Source: Armatimonadetes bacterium DC (GTDB taxonomy: Bacteria > Armatimonadota > Fimbriimonadia > Fimbriimonadales > GBS-DC). From it: a stretch of DNA of 64,000 bases. Shown piece by piece: positions 59,527 to 64,000 of the stretch; the first letter of the stretch is position 1; each line of letters begins with the position of its first letter. The DNA is taken from assembly GCA_001442985.1 (NCBI GenBank), contig LDYB01000019.1:248001-312000 (forward strand). Direction: 5' to 3'. The position numbers and the translations under genes are program-made. The notes beneath the pieces are model-generated. The model was not told the DNA's origin. It saw only the letters and a list, made by a program, of their open reading frames with translations, and did not search any database.

Positions 59527-60744
59527 CTACTTCATCTTATCCATCAAATCATAAATCGGCGAGATGACGGAAAAGGCGAACACGCCGATTACCAGCCCCA
59601 GAAAGAGCATCATCATCGGCTCCAGGGTGGAGGTCAGCCCCTTGAGCTTCTGCTGAACCTCGTCTTCGTAAAAAGCGGTGATTTCGCCCAGCATTTCGGG
59701 GAGCGCACCCGTCTTCTCGCCTGCCGCAACGAGCTGAATCACCAGCGAGGGAAAAATGCCGGTGTCTTTGAGCGCCTGCGCCAGCGGGATGCCCGTCTCC
59801 ACCTGTGCCCGCACCTGGTGCAGGGCGGTTTCCATGCGGTGGTCGCCTGCGGTTTCGGCTGCCAGCTCCAGCGCACGCGGCAGGCTGACCCCCGTGCTGA
59901 TGAGCGTCTGCAAAGCAGAAAGCACGCGCGTCAGAATCACCTTGAGCGTGAGGTCGCCCACCAGCGGCAGGCGTACTACCCAGTAGCTGAGCCTTTCCCG
60001 AACTCGGCGCACGCGCCACAGCCCCCACAGCGTGCCCAGAATCAGAATGGGCGAGAGCATCACCAGCACCTTATTTTTCGCGCCCACCTCGCCCAGCGCC
60101 ACCAGAAGCTTTGTGGTCAGCGGCAGGTTCACCGCCATCTGCTGGAACATCTCGGCGAACTTGGGCACGATAAACGCCACCATATACGCCATCACAAACA
60201 GCGTGGCGACCAGCACCACCGCGGGATACATCAGCGCCGACTTGACCCGCCGCGCCAGCCCCAGCGATTCGTTGAGGTAGTCCGCCGCACGCTTCAGCAC
60301 GGTGTCAAGGCTTCCGCTGGCTTCTGCCGCGCGAATCAGGCTCACATACAGGTCAGGAAACACCAGCGGATGCTTGCCCATCGCCTCCGAGAGCGAAGTG
60401 CCCCCCTCTACATCGCGTTGAACCTGCTCCAGTGCAGTACGCAGGAGACCGGGACGCATGTGCTGAATGATGCTCTGGAGCGACTCCATAATCGGCACGC
60501 CCGCTCGAATCATCACGGCGAACTCGCGACTGAAGGCAACGAGGTCTTCCAGCTTAACCTGCTGGAACCGCTGGAGCCAGCTGGGCGTGTCGGTGCGGGC
60601 GCGTGTGCGTTTTTCGCGCACCTGTACCACGAAGTAGCCATCACGATGGAGCTGCTCCAGCGCGGCTTGCAGGCTGGGCGCCTCTATCTGAAGCGTCTTG
60701 GGTTCGCTCTGCGCCGAACGCACGCGACACTCGTAGTACGGCAT
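59527..60744 (-). CDS. Type II secretion/type IV pilus inner-membrane platform protein (GspF/PilC)
   Basis: The 405-residue protein has two copies of the T2SSF domain (about residues 70-190 and 275-400), each with LLAFSREFAVMIRAGVPI- and LSALQTLISTGVSLPRAL-type starts, and three membrane helices. The N-terminal 60 residues (YECRVRSAQSEPKTLQIEA...LQRDGYFV) are the usual platform lead. It connects the ATPase to pilin assembly. It is the last gene of the operon secretin-gspE-gspF and starts 6 nt behind the ATPase gene; its stop abuts the convergent ComEC-like gene. Confidence 0.92.
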   Translation of the reverse strand: MPYYECRVRSAQSEPKTLQIEAPSLQAALEQLHRDGYFVVQVREKRTRARTDTPSWLQRFQQVKLEDLVAFSREFAVMIRAGVPIMESLQSIIQHMRPGLLRTALEQVQRDVEGGTSLSEAMGKHPLVFPDLYVSLIRAAEASGSLDTVLKRAADYLNESLGLARRVKSALMYPAVVLVATLFVMAYMVAFIVPKFAEMFQQMAVNLPLTTKLLVALGEVGAKNKVLVMLSPILILGTLWGLWRVRRVRERLSYWVVRLPLVGDLTLKVILTRVLSALQTLISTGVSLPRALELAAETAGDHRMETALHQVRAQVETGIPLAQALKDTGIFPSLVIQLVAAGEKTGALPEMLGEITAFYEDEVQQKLKGLTSTLEPMMMLFLGLVIGVFAFSVISPIYDLMDKMK

Positions 60745-60750
60745 AGCCTA

Positions 60751-62433
60751 TCAGGCAACCTCCGCAGAGTAAGCAGGCGACTCAGGCGCTTCGTCCACAT
60801 CGTTCGCCACGACACGCAACACCTCTTCCAGGCTGGTCTCGCCTGTTAGTACCAGCCGCAGCGCGTCGCGATACAACGGCACCATTCCGTTCTGAATGGC
60901 GCTTTCCCGAATCACAGTGGTTGGCTGGTGGTGGGTGATGTGGTGGCGGATGGTGTCGTTGACTTCCATCAGCTCTACAATCGCGCGGCGCCCGCGATAG
61001 CCCGTGAATTGACAGCGATGGCAGCCGCGTCCCGCATAGAGTTTATGCCCCTGCACCATCTGTGGGGTCAGGCGGAGCCGCGCCAGCAGCTCAGGGTCTG
61101 GCTCCGTCGGCTCGCGACACTCCTTGCAGAGCAGGCGCACCAGCCGCTGAGAGAGGACTCCCACGAGCGCGGACGCGAGCAAAAACGGCTCCACGCCCAT
61201 CTCTATCAGGCGTCCAGGCGCGCCTGCCGCCTCGTTCGCATGCAGAGTGGAAAACACCATGTGCCCTGTGAGCGCCGCCTCCACGGCAATCACGGCGGTC
61301 TCACGGTCGCGAATCTCGCCCACCAGCACCACATCGGGGTCCTGACGCAAAATCGCCCGCAAGCCCGTGGCGAAGGTCAACCCCGCACGGGGGTTCACAT
61401 TCGCCTGCGTAATGCCTGGCAGCTGGTACTCCACGGGGTCTTCAATCGTGATGATGTTGCGCTCTGGGGTGTTCAGGTGGCTGAGCGAAGCGTACAGCGT
61501 GGTGGTCTTCCCCGAACCTGTCGGACCGCACACAATCAGCATCCCGTAGGGGCGCTCAATGATGCGTTTCAGCAAGGTCAGCACCGATTCTTCCAGCCCC
61601 AGTTTCTGCAGGTCAAAGCGCTCCGTGGATTTTTCCAGAATACGCAACACCACCTTCTCGCCATGCACGCTGGGATAGGTGGAGACACGCAAGTCGTAGT
61701 CTTGCCCCCCGATGCGGTAAGCAATCCGTCCATCCTGTGGAGCGCGCTTCTCGGCGATATCGAGATTGGACATTATCTTGATTCGCGCCACGACCGCCTC
61801 ATGCAGTTCGCGCGGGATTTCGGCGGTCTGTCGTAGCACGCCGTCGATGCGCTCGCGCACGCGCGTGTTGCCCTCCATCGGCTCAATATGGAGGTCGCTG
61901 GCGCGGTCGGCAATCGCACGGTTCAGCACCGCCTCCACCAGCCGGATAACGGATGTGTCTTCCTCCTCTGCGGCGCGCATCCGCTGGACGACGGTTTTGA
62001 CATCTTCGTCCAGCCCGTAGTAGCGCATCAGGGCATCCTGAATCTGGGGGCGCGGCGCAACGGCGATTGCAATCTCGCGCCCCGACGCTGTGCGCAAATC
62101 GTCCAGCGCCACAATATCGGCGGGGTCTGCCATCGCCACCACGAGCTGCGACCCCTGCACGCCAATCGGCACTGCCTTACAGCGCAGGGCGACCTCGCGA
62201 GGCACGAGCGCCAGCGCCTCAGGTTGTACCGTAACGGTTTGGAAATCCAGCAGGGGCACACCATACATGAGGCTCAACACGCGGGCGCGCGTGCGCTCGT
62301 CAATCGCACCAACACGCACCAGATACTCATCCACAGGCTCCTGCAGATCGGTTCGCGCCGCAATCAACTCGCCCAGACGCTGGGCGTCCATAATCCCCTC
62401 TTCGATCAGCACATCGGTGAAGCGTCGTAGCAT
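60751..62433 (-). CDS. Type II secretion/type IV pilus assembly ATPase (GspE/PilB)
   Basis: The 560-residue hexameric motor powers pseudopilus or pilus extension. The N-terminal GspE-N domain is followed by ASDLHIEPMEGNTRVRERIDGV near residue 180, Walker A CGPTGSGKTTT near 310, the Asp box ITIEDPVEYQLPGI near 340, Walker B RQDPDVVLVGEIRDRETA and the His box STLHANEAAGA. A four-cysteine zinc site (CKEC...CHRC near 440-465) is present as in GspE and PilB. AGGAGG is 5 nt before the ATG. No retraction ATPase (PilT) is visible, so T2SS and T4P cannot be told apart here. Confidence 0.94.
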   Translation of the reverse strand: MLRRFTDVLIEEGIMDAQRLGELIAARTDLQEPVDEYLVRVGAIDERTRARVLSLMYGVPLLDFQTVTVQPEALALVPREVALRCKAVPIGVQGSQLVVAMADPADIVALDDLRTASGREIAIAVAPRPQIQDALMRYYGLDEDVKTVVQRMRAAEEEDTSVIRLVEAVLNRAIADRASDLHIEPMEGNTRVRERIDGVLRQTAEIPRELHEAVVARIKIMSNLDIAEKRAPQDGRIAYRIGGQDYDLRVSTYPSVHGEKVVLRILEKSTERFDLQKLGLEESVLTLLKRIIERPYGMLIVCGPTGSGKTTTLYASLSHLNTPERNIITIEDPVEYQLPGITQANVNPRAGLTFATGLRAILRQDPDVVLVGEIRDRETAVIAVEAALTGHMVFSTLHANEAAGAPGRLIEMGVEPFLLASALVGVLSQRLVRLLCKECREPTEPDPELLARLRLTPQMVQGHKLYAGRGCHRCQFTGYRGRRAIVELMEVNDTIRHHITHHQPTTVIRESAIQNGMVPLYRDALRLVLTGETSLEEVLRVVANDVDEAPESPAYSAEVA

Positions 62434-62442
62434 GGCGACCTC

Positions 62443-63780
62443 CTATTCGCGTAAGATTTCGGGCTTCAGAAAGATGACCAGTTCGTTCTGCACCGTGGAT
62501 TTGCGTCGGCTCTTGAACAGCTCGCCCAGCACGGGCAGGTTGCCCAGAATCGGCACCTGTGAGAGTGTACGCACCTCTTCCTCGCGAATCAGCCCGCCCA
62601 GCGCAATCGTTGTACCGTCCTTAACACGGATTTTGGTGCGCAGCTCGCGGGTGGCAATCTGGGGGAAGCTGCTGTCTCCCACGCGCAAAAAGCCCGTAAT
62701 CACGCTCACCTGCGGGTAGATATCCAGCGTGATTGTGCCTTCGGGTTCGGCATAAGCGCGCACCACCAGCACAATCCCCACCTGTTGCTCGCGCACATCA
62801 AAGAGGGGCGTGCCCGCCGTGGTCGTGCCCGACACGACGGGATACAGCACGCGGTCGCCAATCAGAATCTGCGCCGATTCGCCGTTCAGCACCGAGATGC
62901 TGGGGTTCGCGAGCAGTTTCGCGGCGCCACGCTGTTCCAGCGCCTTCAGAGTTGCCTCAAACCCCAGAGGCGCACGCCACACAGTGCTGGTGTCAAAGGG
63001 CTTGAGCAGGGTTTCGTTCGCGATCTGGTCTTTCTCGCTGGTGCGCACAATCTCCTGCAGGCTCAGTTTGCTCCATGTATAGTCCAGTCCCAGCTCTTTG
63101 AGGGCGTTGCGCGACATGTCGGAGACGGTGACCTCAATCCGAATCTGCATCGGGGGCTGGTCCAGGCGTTTTGCGGTTTCCAGCGCCTGCGCTACCCTGT
63201 CGGCGGGACCATAGAGCAGAAGCGTGCGCGCCGATTCCGTGGCTTCAGGAGTGGCGCTTTGCGTGCCGCTCTGCGCCGTGCTGGAAGCGCCGATCCCGCC
63301 GCTGCTGCCGCCCGTAGTGGTGAGTTGTGGTGAATAAGACGGTACGCCTGGCAGAACCTTCACATCAGGATGTACCTGCTGGAGCGTGGTCAGCAGATTC
63401 GCCGCGCTGACAAAGCGCACCGTGTAGACCTCCACAACGGGTGGCTGGGGCGGCGCGGTGTTCTGAGGTGCGGGGATATCCCACACAGCAAGCTGGTCTT
63501 TCTTGCCGACGACATAGCACCCCTCAATGAGGCGATATTCCAGCCCCAGCGGCTTGAGCAGAATCTCCAGCGCCTGCTCCACCCGGACATTCTTCAGGAT
63601 GGCGTTCACTTTCAGGTCTTCGCCCCCTGCCAGCACAATATTGACTTCCGCTTGCCTCGCCAGAGTCTGGAGCGCCATGCCCAGTGGCACGCCCTCCAGT
63701 TCCAGATCAAAGGTTTTCTGGGGATACACAGTCCCCAGCAGGCAAGCAGTCAGGAGCAGAACAAACCAGCTATTTCGCAT
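62443..63780 (-). CDS. Secretin (GspD/PilQ family)
   Basis: The outer-membrane ring of the secretion or pilus machine. From ATG 63780 the product is 445 residues with a signal peptide (NSWFVLLLTACLLGTVYPQ). Residues about 22-90 form an STN/N0 domain (LELEGVPLGMALQTLARQAEVNIVL), followed by one short N-type repeat and the secretin domain (about 220-445) with the segments VLNGESAQILIGDRV, LDIYPQVSVITG and TIALGGLIREEE...VPILGNLPVLGELF. It is short for a secretin. GGAGG precedes the ATG; a longer frame to 63897 overlaps the upstream gene and is not used. Confidence 0.93.
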   Translation of the reverse strand: MRNSWFVLLLTACLLGTVYPQKTFDLELEGVPLGMALQTLARQAEVNIVLAGGEDLKVNAILKNVRVEQALEILLKPLGLEYRLIEGCYVVGKKDQLAVWDIPAPQNTAPPQPPVVEVYTVRFVSAANLLTTLQQVHPDVKVLPGVPSYSPQLTTTGGSSGGIGASSTAQSGTQSATPEATESARTLLLYGPADRVAQALETAKRLDQPPMQIRIEVTVSDMSRNALKELGLDYTWSKLSLQEIVRTSEKDQIANETLLKPFDTSTVWRAPLGFEATLKALEQRGAAKLLANPSISVLNGESAQILIGDRVLYPVVSGTTTAGTPLFDVREQQVGIVLVVRAYAEPEGTITLDIYPQVSVITGFLRVGDSSFPQIATRELRTKIRVKDGTTIALGGLIREEEVRTLSQVPILGNLPVLGELFKSRRKSTVQNELVIFLKPEILRE

Positions 63781-64000
63781 GGGGTACCTCCACCGTAAAA
63801 GTCTGCTCGCCATACCGAACCACAAGGGCTTCGGAGGTGATTTTGACAATCCGCCATTCAGCGCCGGGCGTGTTGGTGGCGCGAATGAGACGCCCATTCC
63901 ACTCGAGGATCGCGGCTACCTGCCCATCGTTCCGACTTTCTATCCTTCCCCTGAGTCTTGGTGGTGAGACAGCCCCCGCTTCCACCTTTTGTGGGTTGTC
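63770..64000 (-). CDS. Pilus/secretion accessory protein, partial (PilP/GspC-like)
   Basis: The last 76 codons of a gene that enters from the right; the frame is open to base 64000. The visible part reads RLRGRIESRNDGQVAAILEWNGRLIRATN...EWRIVKITSEALVVRYGEQTFTVEVP, a small all-beta pattern like the HR domain of PilP or GspC, which contacts the secretin's N0 domain. The gene's stop lies 11 nt inside the secretin gene start, so both are co-translated. The identification rests on position and pattern only. Confidence 0.5.
   Translation of the reverse strand, partial: DNPQKVEAGAVSPPRLRGRIESRNDGQVAAILEWNGRLIRATNTPGAEWRIVKITSEALVVRYGEQTFTVEVPHAK

Overview
This 64 kb window looks like chromosomal DNA of an aerobic, diderm (Gram-negative type) bacterium of moderately high GC. 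Evidence for two membranes: a secretin with its ATPase and inner-membrane platform protein, several lipoproteins, and System I cytochrome c maturation. Energy metabolism is aerobic, based on alternative complex III (ACIII) and an A2-type cytochrome c oxidase; the class II ribonucleotide reductase depends on B12. The combination recalls deep-branching bacteria such as Armatimonadota, but nothing here is diagnostic, so that placement is a low-confidence inference.

Layout. (1) 1-465: an AT-richer, truncated restriction-endonuclease-like gene at the edge. (2) 0.5-4.7 kb (minus): ccmF, ccmE with the rare CxxxY haem-binding motif, a CPBP membrane protease, and tRNA-Ser(GCU). (3) 4.8-13.3 kb: ahcY, ndh, a secreted protein, tRNA-Glu(CUC), an acyl-ACP-reductase-like gene, ruvA, an inverted-repeat element, a lipoprotein, accD-accA. 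(4) 13.3-20.4 kb: nrdR-nrdJ behind a promoter with two NrdR-box-like palindromes; nrdJ carries three inteins. (5) 20.5-23.8 kb: serS, an HxlR regulator, recN. (6) 23.8-29.5 kb: an accessory patch with two related secreted-protein genes (one frameshifted), an IS630 remnant, an orphan Rhs C-terminal cassette with a possible immunity gene, two VapBC-like modules and duplicated antitoxin fragments. (7) 29.5-40.1 kb: miaA-hfq-dapF, an M48 protease, an ABC ATPase, hslU, a dihydroorotate dehydrogenase, a Nif3 protein with an ANTAR response regulator, a coiled-coil DUF3782-like protein and an MFS exporter. (8) 40.1-53.3 kb: one long respiratory operon, actABCDEF, a small membrane protein, sco and coxBACD, preceded by a structured leader. 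(9) 53.3-64 kb: pheS-pheT (pheT lacks the N-terminal tRNA-binding domain), a TMTC-like TPR protein, a ComEC-like MBL lipoprotein, and a type II secretion/type IV pilus operon running off the end.

How the parts work together. The quinol pool fed by Ndh is oxidised by ACIII, which hands electrons through c-type cytochromes to the caa3-type oxidase; CcmE and CcmF attach the haems and Sco loads the CuA centre. NrdR probably represses the nrdR-nrdJ operon, while NrdJ activity also requires three protein-splicing events.

A window-wide signal: at least fourteen protein genes have a TAnnnT -10 box ending only 6-10 nt before the start codon, without a Shine-Dalgarno sequence, which implies leaderless mRNAs. 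Clear TTGACA -35 boxes are seen only before the tRNAs, nrdR and the ACIII operon.
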